This document shows, in pieces, positions 1-8,860 of a stretch of 64,000 nucleotides of DNA. Where the stretch lies: the NCBI GenBank assembly GCA_934476085.1, contig CAKSNE010000009.1:1-64000 (forward strand). The letters run 5' to 3'. The position numbers and the translations under genes were made by a program. The stretch is from an uncultured Eubacteriales bacterium (GTDB lineage Bacteria > Bacillota > Clostridia > Oscillospirales > Acutalibacteraceae). The notes below the pieces were generated by a model. The model was not told the origin of the DNA, made no database searches, and saw nothing but the letters and a program-made list of their open reading frames with translations. Position 1 is the stretch's first letter. Each line of letters begins with the position of its first letter.

Positions 1-2
1 AT

Positions 3-41
3 GATGATGTAATTGTGAAAGGAAAGAATCTTGATGGATAG
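3..41 (+). CDS. C-terminal end of an upstream gene (partial)
   Basis: The first 41 bases carry an open frame ending DDVIVKGKNLDG then TAG, overlapping the start of the next gene. The ending resembles the C-terminus of HlyD-type efflux adaptor proteins, which often precede yggS in Clostridia. Only 12 codons are visible, so this is a guess. The other frame gives three Met codons and a stop. Confidence 0.3.
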   Translation, partial: DDVIVKGKNLDG

Positions 42-738
42 TTTTAAAAATTTTGATGAAAACTATAAATTAGTTTGCGATAAAATTAATGAGGCAGCGA
101 TATCGGTTGGCAAAAACTTTGATGATGTTACTCTTTTGGCCGCTACTAAAACTGTTCCGGTTGAAGTAATTAATTACTCTTTTAATAAGGGTATTAAGTA
201 TATGGGCGAAAACAGAGTACAAGAGTTTTTATCTAAAGAAGAAGCACTTGATAAAGGCTTTCACAGACAGTTTATCGGCACTTTACAAACTAATAAGGTT
301 AAGCAAATTGTTGGTAAAGTTGAGCTTATTCAATCAGTTGATTCATTAAAACTTGCAAAAGAAATTGCAAAACAAAGTTTAAATAAAAATATTGTTTCTG
401 ACGTATTGGTTGAAGTCAATATTGGTAACGAAGATGCCAAAAGCGGAATCAATAAAGATAATTTAAGTGAATTATTATCTGAAATAAGTGAAATAGATGG
501 AATATCGGTTAAAGGTTTAATGACTTTAGGACCGATTTTCGAAACAAATCAACAAAAATCTAAATTTTTTGACGAAATGTATAAACTTTTTATTGACAAT
601 AGAGCAAAAATTTATGATAATATAAGTATGGATATTTTATCAATGGGTATGTCTAATGATTTTGATCTTGCTATAAAATGCGGAGCTAATATGGTTAGAG
701 TAGGTTCGGCACTTTACGGCAAAAGAATATATAATTAA
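34..738 (+). CDS. yggS: YggS family pyridoxal phosphate homeostasis protein
   Basis: Cytosolic PLP-binding protein of the YggS/YlmE/PROSC family (234 aa), a fold-type III alanine-racemase-like barrel that buffers PLP and has no known catalytic activity. The conserved PLP lysine lies in LAATKTVP near residue 38. GENRVQE, FIGTLQTNK and LSMGMSNDF are family hallmarks, and the length is typical. ATG at 34 is preferred over TTG at 31 because GGAAAG at 21-26 sits 7 nt from it. It is followed at 15 bp by sepF, as in the Bacillus ylm cluster, which suggests one division-linked operon. Confidence 0.93.
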   Translation: MDSFKNFDENYKLVCDKINEAAISVGKNFDDVTLLAATKTVPVEVINYSFNKGIKYMGENRVQEFLSKEEALDKGFHRQFIGTLQTNKVKQIVGKVELIQSVDSLKLAKEIAKQSLNKNIVSDVLVEVNIGNEDAKSGINKDNLSELLSEISEIDGISVKGLMTLGPIFETNQQKSKFFDEMYKLFIDNRAKIYDNISMDILSMGMSNDFDLAIKCGANMVRVGSALYGKRIYN

Positions 739-753
739 AAGGGTGGTATTATA

Positions 754-1224
754 ATGGGTTTTTTAGATAATTTGAAAGGTTTTATTTCAACTGAAGATGA
801 TGGTTACGATCCAATAGATGATACAAACGGCACTGATGCTGTTGATAATCATCATCAAGATGATAACGATGTATATTCATCAAGCTATTCTTCAAATAAC
901 ACAAATGCATCAAGCGGAAAATATGTAAATATTCATGGCGATTCAAAGCTTTCTGTTGTTCTTGTTAAGCCTGAATCTTTTGCAGAAGCAAGCAGTATTG
1001 CTGACCATTTAAACTCAAAAAGAACAGTTGTTTTAAATCTTGAATCAACAAGTAAAGATGTTTCAAGAAGACTTGTTGACTTTTTAAGCGGTGTTGCTTA
1101 TGCAAACAGCGGTACTTTAAAAAGAGTTGCAAATTGTACATACATTATCACTCCATTTAATGTAGATGTAATGGGTGACGGTATGATAGATGATATATCA
1201 GACAATGGCGGTATGTATATCTAA
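754..1224 (+). CDS. sepF: cell division protein SepF
   Basis: SepF (YlmF, 156 aa) is the FtsZ-bundling membrane anchor of the Gram-positive divisome. Residues 1-20 form the amphipathic membrane-targeting helix (MGFLDNLKGFIS), 20-55 a low-complexity acidic linker, and about 58-150 the SepF core (KYVNIHGDSKLSVVLVKP to ITPFNVDVMG). The RBS is AAAGGGTGG. Its stop overlaps the start of ylmH in TAATG, so the two are translationally coupled. YlmG, which lies between sepF and ylmH in Bacillus, is absent. Confidence 0.95.
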   Translation: MGFLDNLKGFISTEDDGYDPIDDTNGTDAVDNHHQDDNDVYSSSYSSNNTNASSGKYVNIHGDSKLSVVLVKPESFAEASSIADHLNSKRTVVLNLESTSKDVSRRLVDFLSGVAYANSGTLKRVANCTYIITPFNVDVMGDGMIDDISDNGGMYI

Positions 1225-1967
1225 TGTCGATTGACACAGATAAATTAATATTAGCAAGATTACAAGATGCAGTAAAAATGACAGAATTGAAAAATATTCC
1301 GTCATTTTTAGGCTTTTTAAATGAACAAACTTTTTCAAATTGCAAAAACTATCTTGATAAAAATAATATAAGATACACCTATTCGGGCGGATTTTCAGAT
1401 GCTTCAAGATTTTTTGTTGCAATTTTGCCGGATTGGGCCGATGAAAATATTGAGTTTCCTTTTTCTTGTTTGAAATTTGTTTTTAAAAGCGATTATTCTC
1501 TTTCTCATAGAGATTTTTTAGGAACTTTAATGTCACTTGGAATTGAGCGAGATAAAGTTGGCGATATAATTGTAAAAAGCGGAGAAGCTTATATTTTTGT
1601 CGATAATAAAATAGTTGATTTTGTAATTGAAAATATTACAAAAGTCGGTGGCGTTGGCGTTGAAATAATAATTTTCAGCGGCGAAATTAAAAGAGAACAA
1701 AATTTTGAAAACATTCAAAAGGTTATTGCGTCGGACAGGGCTGACTGTGTTGTCGGTGCTATTTGCAATTTATCTCGTGAAAAGGCAAAGACTTTTATTT
1801 TATCGGGAAACTTAATTGTAAATCATCTTTTATGTGACAATATTACATTTAGAATAAAAAACGGTGATGTTTTATCTTTGCGTAAAAAAGGCAAATTTAT
1901 AGTAGAAAAAATTGAAGATAAAACAAGAAAAGGCAGATTGGTATTACAAGTTAAAAAATATCTTTGA
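1224..1967 (+). CDS. ylmH: YlmH family RNA-binding protein (S4 domain)
   Basis: Protein of 247 aa with the YlmH architecture: an N-terminal alpha/beta region (FLGFLNEQTFSNC, FRGFLGTLMSLGI-like at residues 95-110) and a C-terminal S4 RNA-binding domain from about 180 (SREKAKTFILSGNLIVNH). YlmH binds ribosome-associated RNA and is linked to rescue of stalled ribosomes and to the division cluster. Its ATG overlaps the sepF stop by one base. The S4 core is complete. Function is from family knowledge. Confidence 0.9.
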   Translation: MSIDTDKLILARLQDAVKMTELKNIPSFLGFLNEQTFSNCKNYLDKNNIRYTYSGGFSDASRFFVAILPDWADENIEFPFSCLKFVFKSDYSLSHRDFLGTLMSLGIERDKVGDIIVKSGEAYIFVDNKIVDFVIENITKVGGVGVEIIIFSGEIKREQNFENIQKVIASDRADCVVGAICNLSREKAKTFILSGNLIVNHLLCDNITFRIKNGDVLSLRKKGKFIVEKIEDKTRKGRLVLQVKKYL

Positions 1968-1982
1968 AAGGAATATAAGAAA

Positions 1983-2762
1983 ATGTTTACCGCAAATGAA
2001 ATTAGAGAAATTGGTTTTTCAAAAGCCGGTATCGGTGGTTATAAATCAGCTGATGTTGATGAATTTCGTTTTAGAGTTGCTGATGACTTTGAAGCTTTGG
2101 AAAACAGTAATAAAGAATTAGTTGAGAAAATTAAAGTTTTGGCTGCTCATATTGAAAAATTACAAGAAAATGAAGAGTCAGTTAAAACTTGCCTTATAAA
2201 TGCACAGGTTTCTGCTGATAAAGTTATGAGAGAAGCTGATAAAAAAGCTAAAGATATTCTTTCTGAAAGCGAAGCAAAGGCAGAACTTTTAATTAGCGAA
2301 GCTCAAAAGAAATCAGAGTATATTTATAATGAAACTAAAAAGAAAACAGAAGAATTTTTAACAACAGCAAAAGAAAAAGGCGATACAATTATCGCTGAAG
2401 CTGAAAATAAAGCTATTGTTTTAAGAAATGAAACAGATAAGAAAATTAATATTCAAAAACAAGTTTATGAGCGTCTTAAAAAAGAAATTGATTCATTCAG
2501 AGAAGGAGCAATTGCTAATTGCACAAAACAGTTAGAGCTTTTAAAAAGTGTTTCTGATTCTGAATTAATTCTTGATTCTGCAAGTGAAAAAGATACAACT
2601 AACGAAGAATTTAATGAAAAATTTACTGATAAATCTTTTGCACCTGAGAAAAAAGAGAAGAATGAGCCTAAAAAGGAAAAAGCGCCTTTAGTTGTTGATG
2701 AAATTAAACAAGATGACGAAGACGAAGAAAAACAAGGCAGTTTATTCGAATACAAACAGTAA
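1983..2762 (+). CDS. divIVA: DivIVA domain protein
   Basis: Septum/pole-associated coiled-coil protein of 259 aa. The N-terminal lipid-binding DivIVA motif is visible at 1-40 (FTANEIREIGFSKAGIGGY then DVDEF). A long Lys/Glu/Ala-rich coiled coil covers about 45-200. The C-terminal 50 residues are a highly charged tail (KKEKNEPKKEKAPL). RBS GAAAGGAAT precedes ATG. It follows ylmH by 15 bp and is the usual last gene of the ylm cluster. ileS, which often follows, is missing here and lspA comes next. Confidence 0.93.
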   Translation: MFTANEIREIGFSKAGIGGYKSADVDEFRFRVADDFEALENSNKELVEKIKVLAAHIEKLQENEESVKTCLINAQVSADKVMREADKKAKDILSESEAKAELLISEAQKKSEYIYNETKKKTEEFLTTAKEKGDTIIAEAENKAIVLRNETDKKINIQKQVYERLKKEIDSFREGAIANCTKQLELLKSVSDSELILDSASEKDTTNEEFNEKFTDKSFAPEKKEKNEPKKEKAPLVVDEIKQDDEDEEKQGSLFEYKQ

Positions 2763-2777
2763 TTTTGGGGTGTTTTA

Positions 2778-3269
2778 GTGTTTAAAAAATATAAACACAA
2801 ATTTTTTGCGGTTATTTTAGCGGTTGTTTTGGTTTTTGTTGATTATATAACAAAAGTTTTGGCAACAAATTATATGCCAAAAGATAAAACAATCAGCGTA
2901 ATACCTTATTTAATTAATTTTAGATTTTTGTATAATGATGGTGCAGCTTTTGGAATTTTAGATGACAAAAGATGGGTGTTTATGCTTGCAACAGTTGTGT
3001 TTATTATTGTTGGTATAATCTATTTTGTTATGCTAAAACCTAATGATAAATTCACCGGTTATATAGTAATGCTTATAATTTCCGGCGGAATAGGTAATAT
3101 GATTGATAGAACATCAACCGGTCAGGTTGTTGATTTTATAACTTTTGATTTTATTGATTTTCCGTCTTTTAATGTTGCTGATTGCTGTGTTGTAATCGGT
3201 TGCACCTTGTGGATTGTATATATTTTATTTGATATTTTCAAAAGCAAAAAGGAAACTGATAATGAATAA
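2778..3269 (+). CDS. lspA: lipoprotein signal peptidase (signal peptidase II)
   Basis: LspA (163 aa) is the polytopic aspartyl protease that cleaves prolipoproteins after lipidation. Four membrane segments are evident. Conserved blocks include VDYITK, NDGAAFGIL, GNMIDR with the first catalytic Asp near 110, and FNVADCC with the second near 135. The start is GTG at 2778, with GGGGTG at 2767-2772 as RBS. It overlaps rluD by 8 bp, a pairing conserved across Firmicutes. Confidence 0.95.
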   Translation: MFKKYKHKFFAVILAVVLVFVDYITKVLATNYMPKDKTISVIPYLINFRFLYNDGAAFGILDDKRWVFMLATVVFIIVGIIYFVMLKPNDKFTGYIVMLIISGGIGNMIDRTSTGQVVDFITFDFIDFPSFNVADCCVVIGCTLWIVYILFDIFKSKKETDNE

Positions 3270-4182
3270 TGTTTCTTTGACATATTTTGATTCAAAGCCG
3301 ATAAGACTTGATAAGTTTATTGCAGATAACATCGAAGAAGTAAGCCGAAATGCAGTTATTTCATTAATTGAAACCGGCAATGTTTCGGTAAACGAAAAAA
3401 CAGTTGCAAAAAGTTATAAGCTAAAGCAAAATGATGTTGTTAATATTACAATACCTGACCCTGTTTTTGATAAAGCGGAGCCTGAAAATATTCCGCTTGA
3501 TATTGTTTATGAAGATAATGATTTACTAGTAGTAAACAAGCCTAAAGGTATGGTAGTTCATCCCGCTCCTGGTAATTACAGCGGAACGCTTGTAAACGCA
3601 TTGTTATATCATTGTGGCGACAGCCTTTCGGGCATAAACGGCGTAATAAGACCGGGTATTGTTCATAGAATTGATAAAGATACAAGCGGGTTGTTAATTG
3701 TCGCTAAAAATGATAATTCACATAATTTTTTAGCAGCACAAATTAAAGAACATTCTTTTACAAGAGAATACGAAGCAATTTGCAGCGGTGTTTTTAAAGA
3801 AGATAATGGTACTATTGATGCACCAATCGGCAGACACCCTGTAAAACGCAAACAAATGGCAGTTACTGATAAAAATTCAAAAAATGCGGTAACTCATTAT
3901 TCTGTAATAGAACGTTTTCAAAAACACACTTATGTTAAATTTAAACTTGAAACAGGCAGAACTCATCAAATAAGAGTTCATACCGCATATATTTCAAGAC
4001 CTATTTTTAATGATCCTATTTACGGCAATCCTAAAGATACTACAAAAGATTTTTCAGGGCAGTGTTTACACGCCAGAAAAATAGGATTTATCCACCCTAA
4101 TGGCGAGTATATGGAATTTACAAGTGACTTACCGCTTTATTTTAAAAATCAACTTGAAAAATTATATAGGAGTGAAAAATGA
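3262..4182 (+). CDS. rluD: RluD/RluA family 23S rRNA pseudouridine synthase
   Basis: Pseudouridine synthase of 306 aa. An S4 domain lies at about 14-75 (IRLDKFIADNIEEVSRNAV) and the catalytic domain follows (NKPKGMVVHPAPGN, then HRIDKDTSGLLIVAKND with the catalytic Asp). The frame is open from 3214, but ATG at 3262 with AAGGAA at 3249-3254 gives the family-length protein. It overlaps the end of lspA by 8 bp and the next gene by 4 bp (ATGA). It matches B. subtilis YlyB in gene order; the exact rRNA target is inferred. Confidence 0.93.
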   Translation: MNNVSLTYFDSKPIRLDKFIADNIEEVSRNAVISLIETGNVSVNEKTVAKSYKLKQNDVVNITIPDPVFDKAEPENIPLDIVYEDNDLLVVNKPKGMVVHPAPGNYSGTLVNALLYHCGDSLSGINGVIRPGIVHRIDKDTSGLLIVAKNDNSHNFLAAQIKEHSFTREYEAICSGVFKEDNGTIDAPIGRHPVKRKQMAVTDKNSKNAVTHYSVIERFQKHTYVKFKLETGRTHQIRVHTAYISRPIFNDPIYGNPKDTTKDFSGQCLHARKIGFIHPNGEYMEFTSDLPLYFKNQLEKLYRSEK

Positions 4183-4988
4183 AACCACTTGACGATTATC
4201 TGTTAGTTGCAGATATGGATGGCACATTATATAAAAATCAAGACAATTTACCGCTTGTTAATAAAGAAGCTATTGAAAAATTTGTAAATCTCGGCGGAAA
4301 ATTTACCGTTGCAACCGGCAGGGGTATTAAAACAGCTGAATTTATTACAAAGCTTATTGATTTTAATTGCCCGCTTATTGTTAATAACGGACACATTTTT
4401 TATGATTATGACAGAGAAAAAATTGTTGACTCAGTTGATTTTCCCGAAAGTGCTAAAGAGTTTTTAAAACTTATTATGGAGCGTTTTCCTAATGCGGGAA
4501 TAGAAGTTTTTTCTGATGAAGATTTGTTTGTAATAAGAGAAAATGAAACAGTAATAAATCATTTATCTTATGAACATATTGAATATGATTTAACCGATTT
4601 AGAAGATGTTTTAGATTTGCCTTGGCAAAAGGTAATTGTAGAAGAAAGTGAAGATAAAATCGGTGAAATCAGAGATTTTGCTGAAAAAAACAAACCCGAT
4701 GATTTAAGAATGTTAGCAACAAGTAAAGTTTTTATGGAGTTTGCCACTACTTATACCGATAAAGGTACTGCTATTTTAAAACTTGCTGATATGCTTGATA
4801 TTCCTCATTCAAATGTTTGTGCTATCGGTAATTATTATAATGACCTTGAAATGATAGAAGCGGCAGGGATAGGTGCTATTGTTAATGATTCGCCTGCTGA
4901 TTTAAAAGAAATTGCCGATTATATTACTACAAAAGACTGTGCTGACGGTGCATTGGCAGAATTTATTGATTATATTATCAATTTATAA
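4179..4988 (+). CDS. Cof-type HAD family hydrolase
   Basis: Haloacid dehalogenase superfamily phosphatase, subclass IIB (Cof/YidA-like), 269 aa. Motif I is DMDGTLY at 13-19 (nucleophile Asp), motif II is VATGRG, and motif IV is GNYYNDLEM near 226. The first Asp of the usual GDxxND is Asn here, while the final ND pair is kept. These enzymes dephosphorylate sugar phosphates or flavin/PLP phosphates; the substrate is not readable. It is coupled by ATGA to rluD. Confidence 0.85.
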   Translation: MKPLDDYLLVADMDGTLYKNQDNLPLVNKEAIEKFVNLGGKFTVATGRGIKTAEFITKLIDFNCPLIVNNGHIFYDYDREKIVDSVDFPESAKEFLKLIMERFPNAGIEVFSDEDLFVIRENETVINHLSYEHIEYDLTDLEDVLDLPWQKVIVEESEDKIGEIRDFAEKNKPDDLRMLATSKVFMEFATTYTDKGTAILKLADMLDIPHSNVCAIGNYYNDLEMIEAAGIGAIVNDSPADLKEIADYITTKDCADGALAEFIDYIINL

Positions 4989-4989
4989 T

Positions 4990-5018
4990 TTGATTTTTTC
5001 ATTGATTTATGGTATAGT
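4990..5018 (+). promoter_or_regulatory. sigma-A type promoter of the split transketolase
   Basis: TTGATT at 4990-4995, 17-bp spacer, TATAGT at 5013-5018. It lies just after the HAD gene and 73 bp before the transketolase start, so the pair is probably a separate transcription unit. Confidence 0.6.
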
Positions 5019-5090
5019 ATATAACAGTTTGACTGTTTTAAATATAATTTGATATTTTATGCGTCTGAAAAGGCGGAAAAGGAGAAAAAA

Positions 5091-5933
5091 ATGGATATCA
5101 AAACCAAAAAAGAACTAGAAATTTTTGCAACAAAAGTTCGTATGGGTGTAATCGAAGGAACTTATTGCGCAAAAGCCGGACATCCGGGCGGTTCACTTTC
5201 TATCGCTGATGTGCTTTCTTGGCTTTACAATAAGGAATTAAGAGTTGACCCTAAGGACCCTAAAAATCCTAATAGAGACAGACTTGTTTTATCAAAAGGA
5301 CACGCAGCTCCTGCTCTTTATGCAGCACTCGCTTTGAAAGGATTTTTCCCTGAAAGTGAAATTAAAACATTAAGACATAAAGGTGCTTTGTTACAAGGTC
5401 ACCCTGATATGAAACACATTCCGGGTGTTGATATGTCAACAGGTTCACTCGGTCAAGGTATCTCTGCTGCTTGCGGTATGGCTATCGCAGGTAAAATGGA
5501 TAATGCTGATTACAGAGTTTATGCTATTTTAGGTGATGGCGAAATTCAGGAAGGTCAGGTTTGGGAAGCTGCAATGTTCGCTGGTTTCAAAAAACTTGAT
5601 AACCTTGTTGCTTTTGTTGATTTTAATAACCTTCAAATTGACGGTAGAATGACTGATGTAATGTCAACTTTACCTATTGATGAAAAATTTAAAGCTTTCA
5701 ATTGGCATGTAATTACTATTGACGGTAATGATATTGAACAAATTGAAAAAGCTTATGAAGAAGCTAAAACTGTTAAAGGCAAACCTACTTGTATTGTTGC
5801 TAAAACAATCAAGGGTAAAGGCGTTTCATTTATGGAAGATAAATGCGATTGGCATGGTGTTGCTCCTAATGAGGAACAATATAACACCGCTATGGCAGAA
5901 TTAAAAGAAACTTTGGCTGCATTGGAGGACTAA
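5091..5933 (+). CDS. transketolase, N-terminal (TPP-binding) subunit
   Basis: First half of a split transketolase (280 aa), which transfers two-carbon units between sugar phosphates in the pentose phosphate pathway. It carries the thiamine diphosphate domain: GHPGGSLSIADVL, LSKGHAAPALYAAL, and the TPP/Mg motif GDGEIQEGQVWEA followed by NNLQIDG. The open frame extends to 5049, but AAAAGGAG at 5077-5084 and ATG 5091 mark the start. The C-terminal subunit follows in the same operon. Confidence 0.93.
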   Translation: MDIKTKKELEIFATKVRMGVIEGTYCAKAGHPGGSLSIADVLSWLYNKELRVDPKDPKNPNRDRLVLSKGHAAPALYAALALKGFFPESEIKTLRHKGALLQGHPDMKHIPGVDMSTGSLGQGISAACGMAIAGKMDNADYRVYAILGDGEIQEGQVWEAAMFAGFKKLDNLVAFVDFNNLQIDGRMTDVMSTLPIDEKFKAFNWHVITIDGNDIEQIEKAYEEAKTVKGKPTCIVAKTIKGKGVSFMEDKCDWHGVAPNEEQYNTAMAELKETLAALED

Positions 5934-5938
5934 TAATT

Positions 5939-6874
5939 ATGGCAGATGTAATTAAAAAGGCTACTCGTGACGGTTACGGCGAGGGACTTATTGAACTCGG
6001 TAAAACAAGAAAAGATATGATCGTTCTTGATGCAGACTTAGCCGGTGCTACAAGAACAGGTAAATTTAAAGCAGCTTATCCTGATCAGTTTATTGATTGC
6101 GGTATTGCTGAGGGTAATATGATGAGTGTTGCAGCAGGTATCGCTACAACAGGCAGATTAGTATTTGCTTCAAGCTTTGCTATGTTTGCGGCAGGCCGTG
6201 CTTTTGAACAGGTTAGAAACTCAATTGGTTATCCACATCTTCCTGTAAAAATCGGTGCTACTCATGCAGGTATTTCTGTTGGTGAAGACGGTGCTACTCA
6301 CCAGTGTAACGAAGATATTGCCCTTATGCGTACAATTCCAGGTATGACAATTATTAACCCTGCTGACGCTGTTGAAGCAAAAGCAGCAGTTATTGCAGCA
6401 GCTGATATTGAAGGACCTGTTTATATGCGTTTTGGCAGATATGCAGTTCCTGTATTTAATGATGAAGCTACTTACAAGTTTGAAGTAGGCAAGGCTGTTA
6501 AATTAAATGATGGTGATGATGTTACAATTATCGCAACAGGCTTAATGGTTGATGAAGCTAGAAAAGCTGCTGAAATCTTAAAAGCTGAAGGTATTAACGC
6601 TGATGTTTTAAATATTCATACAATCAAACCTTTAGATGAAGAAGCTGTTATCGCTTCTGCTAAAAAGACAGGTAAAGTTGTTACTGTTGAAGAACATTCA
6701 GTTATTGGCGGTTTAGGCTCAGCAGTTTGTGATGTTTTGAGCGCTAAATGCCCTACAAAAGTTGTTAAAATCGGTATGAACGATGAATTTGGTATGTCGG
6801 GTAGTGCGGCTGATTTGCTTGAGCATTATGGATTTACCGCTGCTAATATCGTAAAAACTGTTAAAGAAATGTAA
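5939..6874 (+). CDS. transketolase, C-terminal (pyrimidine-binding) subunit
   Basis: Second half of the split transketolase (311 aa): the Pyr domain (about 1-170, with GIAEGNMMSVAAGIA and FMRF-type core YMRFGRYAVP) and the transketolase C domain (about 185-305, TVEEHSVIGGLGSAV). It must associate with the upstream subunit to form the active site. GGAGG at 5924-5928 lies inside the end of the first gene, 5 bp before it, so they are co-translated. The split form is common in Clostridia. Confidence 0.93.
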   Translation: MADVIKKATRDGYGEGLIELGKTRKDMIVLDADLAGATRTGKFKAAYPDQFIDCGIAEGNMMSVAAGIATTGRLVFASSFAMFAAGRAFEQVRNSIGYPHLPVKIGATHAGISVGEDGATHQCNEDIALMRTIPGMTIINPADAVEAKAAVIAAADIEGPVYMRFGRYAVPVFNDEATYKFEVGKAVKLNDGDDVTIIATGLMVDEARKAAEILKAEGINADVLNIHTIKPLDEEAVIASAKKTGKVVTVEEHSVIGGLGSAVCDVLSAKCPTKVVKIGMNDEFGMSGSAADLLEHYGFTAANIVKTVKEM

Positions 6875-6933
6875 TTATTGTTTAAAGGCTATTAAATTTG
6901 AACAAGTCCGAAAACAAACAATAGAAATAATGA

Positions 6934-6973
6934 CCCCTATGGTAGAGTAAGAAACTACCATAGGGGATTTTTT
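6934..6973 (+). terminator. Rho-independent terminator after transketolase
   Basis: Stem CCCCTATGGTAG (6934-6945) with CTACCATAGGGG (6955-6966), then ATTTTTT. It may double as one end of the neighbouring IS remnant. Confidence 0.75.
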
Positions 6974-7042
6974 ATGTTAAGAAGTTATATGAAATAATAA
7001 TCGAAAATTAAACAATTGAGAAAAGTTTAAGAAATATGGTAG

Positions 7043-7199
7043 AGTAGTCTTATCATTGAAGAATACATCAATTTCTACAACCGTTACCGTATTAAAGCAA
7101 AAACAAAACTGACTCCGCTTGAAAAACGAAATCAGTTTTGTTGCTTAAAATTTAATTTTTATCTTAGGATACTATTGTACTGTCTTAACAATCGTGTCA
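7043..7199 (+). pseudogene. IS3-type transposase C-terminal remnant
   Basis: From 7043 the frame reads SSLIIEEYINFYNRYRIKAK and continues TKLTPLEKRNQF. This matches the C-terminal end of IS3-family OrfB integrases (the YNxxR...K...LTPxEyR block). The rest of the DDE domain is gone and a stop lies directly upstream. GTGTCA at 7194-7199 could be a terminal repeat end, paired imperfectly with TGACCCCTATGG at 6931. The stretch between the transketolase terminator and the next gene holds nothing else recognisable. Confidence 0.6.
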
Positions 7200-7227
7200 G
7201 TTATAAAAATAAAAGCTGTTTACAAGA

Positions 7228-8316
7228 TTATTTAATTTTAACAGTTTTTACTTTAGTCCAATTGCTAAACGCTTTTTTTCCTGCACTATAAGAACGTATT
7301 TGAACCTTATATTTGCCTTTTTTAAGTTTGAGTGACTTTGTTGCAGATTTTTTAGTTTTAAAGTTCTTTATAATCCATTTGCCTTTAACTTTATATCTTA
7401 CTTGAAAACCAACTGCATTTTTGACAGTTTTATATTTAATGGTAAGTTTTTTCTTAGAAGCTTTAAAAGTAGCTTTTGGTGTTTTTATTTTTTCTTGTTT
7501 AATAATAGGTTTTGTTGCAATAGGAGTATCTTTTTTAATTATTGGTACAATTTTTTGTTCAACTAAAACTGCTTTACAAACAGAACAATGCTTTCCTTCT
7601 GTTAAACCTGTTGAAGTTTCTGTCGCATCAATTGCTTTATCAATAGCAACTGTATGCTCAACAACATTGCCTCTTATTCTGTCATCGGTTTGATCTAGAA
7701 TTTTAACCGAGAATTTTTGATTTAAATCAGATGTTATTTGAGTTTTATAAACATTACTTTCATCACGATCGTCATAATATTCCCAAACTCTGTGATATTT
7801 AGCACCGTCAGGTACTTCATTAGGAATAAAACTATATGTAGCACCCGGAATATAATAATTATTTCCGTTTTCGGCTTTACAATTATCCAAACCTACAAAC
7901 ATATATTTAACAGTTACTTTAAGTCCAAGGTCATCTTCATAAGTTGACCAATCACAACTAACACCGTTTACTTTTACATCGTCGAGTTTATTAAAGCGAG
8001 CAGAAATCTCTTTTGTTGTGATACGATAAGTTACTTTATATTGCTGATGTGCTTTTGCTTTTTCTCCGTAACGATTGATATAAGTTTCAGTACCATTTGA
8101 CCATTTAACAGCATCTGAAGCGATGCTAATTGCAAGATTATCATCATTAAGGTCTAGATTACCATCAAGATATCTGCCTACTGCAACTATTGATTTGTCA
8201 GTAAATTCTAAAGTACCCTTGTAATAATCATTATCAATTGTTGCCGCAAAAGCAGTTGATGAAATACTTGTTGCTAAAACTAATACAGTAATAAGCATTG
8301 ATATAATTTTTTTCAT
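7228..8316 (-). CDS. secreted protein with C-terminal Fn3-like domain
   Basis: Exported protein of 362 aa with a clear signal peptide (residues 1-24, ending STAFA). Residues 25-215 have no recognised fold. At about 215-255 lies a His/Cys motif (EHTVAIDKAIDATET, then GKHCSVCK) of the zinc-ribbon-like kind seen in clostridial surface proteins. About 275-362 is a lysine-rich fibronectin-III-like module (VRYKVKGKWIIKNFKTKK). RBS AAAGGAGATG precedes ATG. There is no sortase signal, so it is probably released or non-covalently bound. Function unknown. Confidence 0.8.
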   Translation of the reverse strand: MKKIISMLITVLVLATSISSTAFAATIDNDYYKGTLEFTDKSIVAVGRYLDGNLDLNDDNLAISIASDAVKWSNGTETYINRYGEKAKAHQQYKVTYRITTKEISARFNKLDDVKVNGVSCDWSTYEDDLGLKVTVKYMFVGLDNCKAENGNNYYIPGATYSFIPNEVPDGAKYHRVWEYYDDRDESNVYKTQITSDLNQKFSVKILDQTDDRIRGNVVEHTVAIDKAIDATETSTGLTEGKHCSVCKAVLVEQKIVPIIKKDTPIATKPIIKQEKIKTPKATFKASKKKLTIKYKTVKNAVGFQVRYKVKGKWIIKNFKTKKSATKSLKLKKGKYKVQIRSYSAGKKAFSNWTKVKTVKIK

Positions 8317-8343
8317 GAAAACATCTCCTTTTTATATAAATTT

Positions 8344-8415
8344 CCTTTTCCTAAAAGCGATAATAATCAAATTATCACTTTTAGGAAAAGGATTTTCATT
8401 AAAGAAATGAAAATC
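8344..8415. repeat. two adjacent inverted repeats in the 5' region of the secreted-protein gene
   Basis: A long stem pairs CCTTTTCCTAAAAG (8344-8357) with CTTTTAGGAAAAGG (8378-8391). Next to it a second stem pairs GGATTTTCATT (8390-8400) with AATGAAAATCC (8405-8415). Neither is followed by a clear T-tract on the minus strand, so it may be a leader structure or weak terminator rather than a standard one. Confidence 0.55.
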
Positions 8416-8440
8416 CAAATTGTTTTTCACTCAAGCAAAA

Positions 8441-8860
8441 TTATGCTTTGTTTTTTGTTGCACCTATGATAAAGAGTACAGGAAGTACTAAACCACAGAA
8501 AAGTGAGAAGATATTTGATGCGCCAAAACTTGAATAACCGATTGCATTACAAACAGTACCGATTACGCAAAGTGCTGCTACAACAATACCAAAAGCCATG
8601 CACATTTTTGCTTTTTCAGGTTTTTTGCAGTTTGCAACACCGATAATTCCGGTAACAAACTCTGCAATAGCACTAATAAGCATTAAAACGCATGAAAAAT
8701 AAATCATACCCATATTGTATTGACCTTCAAACAACGAATCTAATGCTGCAACTCCGAAAATAGCAACAAGGCTTGTGATTAAACTGATTGAACCGAAGAT
8801 AATCATAAGAATACCGGTTACTTTAAGAAATCCCTGACCTTTTGTTACGTTTTGTTCCAT
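8441..8860 (-). CDS. small four-TM membrane protein, unknown function
   Basis: Integral membrane protein of 139 aa. Four hydrophobic segments lie near residues 13-40, 58-80, 89-108 and 113-132 (GILMIIFGSISLITSLVAIF; YFSCVLMLISAIAEFVTGI). The frame is open to 8989, but ATG at 8860 with AGGAGG 8 nt upstream is the evident start. The topology resembles small HdeD/DUF308-like proteins; no catalytic motif is seen. It stands alone between the signalling operon and the secreted protein. Confidence 0.75.
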   Translation of the reverse strand: MEQNVTKGQGFLKVTGILMIIFGSISLITSLVAIFGVAALDSLFEGQYNMGMIYFSCVLMLISAIAEFVTGIIGVANCKKPEKAKMCMAFGIVVAALCVIGTVCNAIGYSSFGASNIFSLFCGLVLPVLFIIGATKNKA

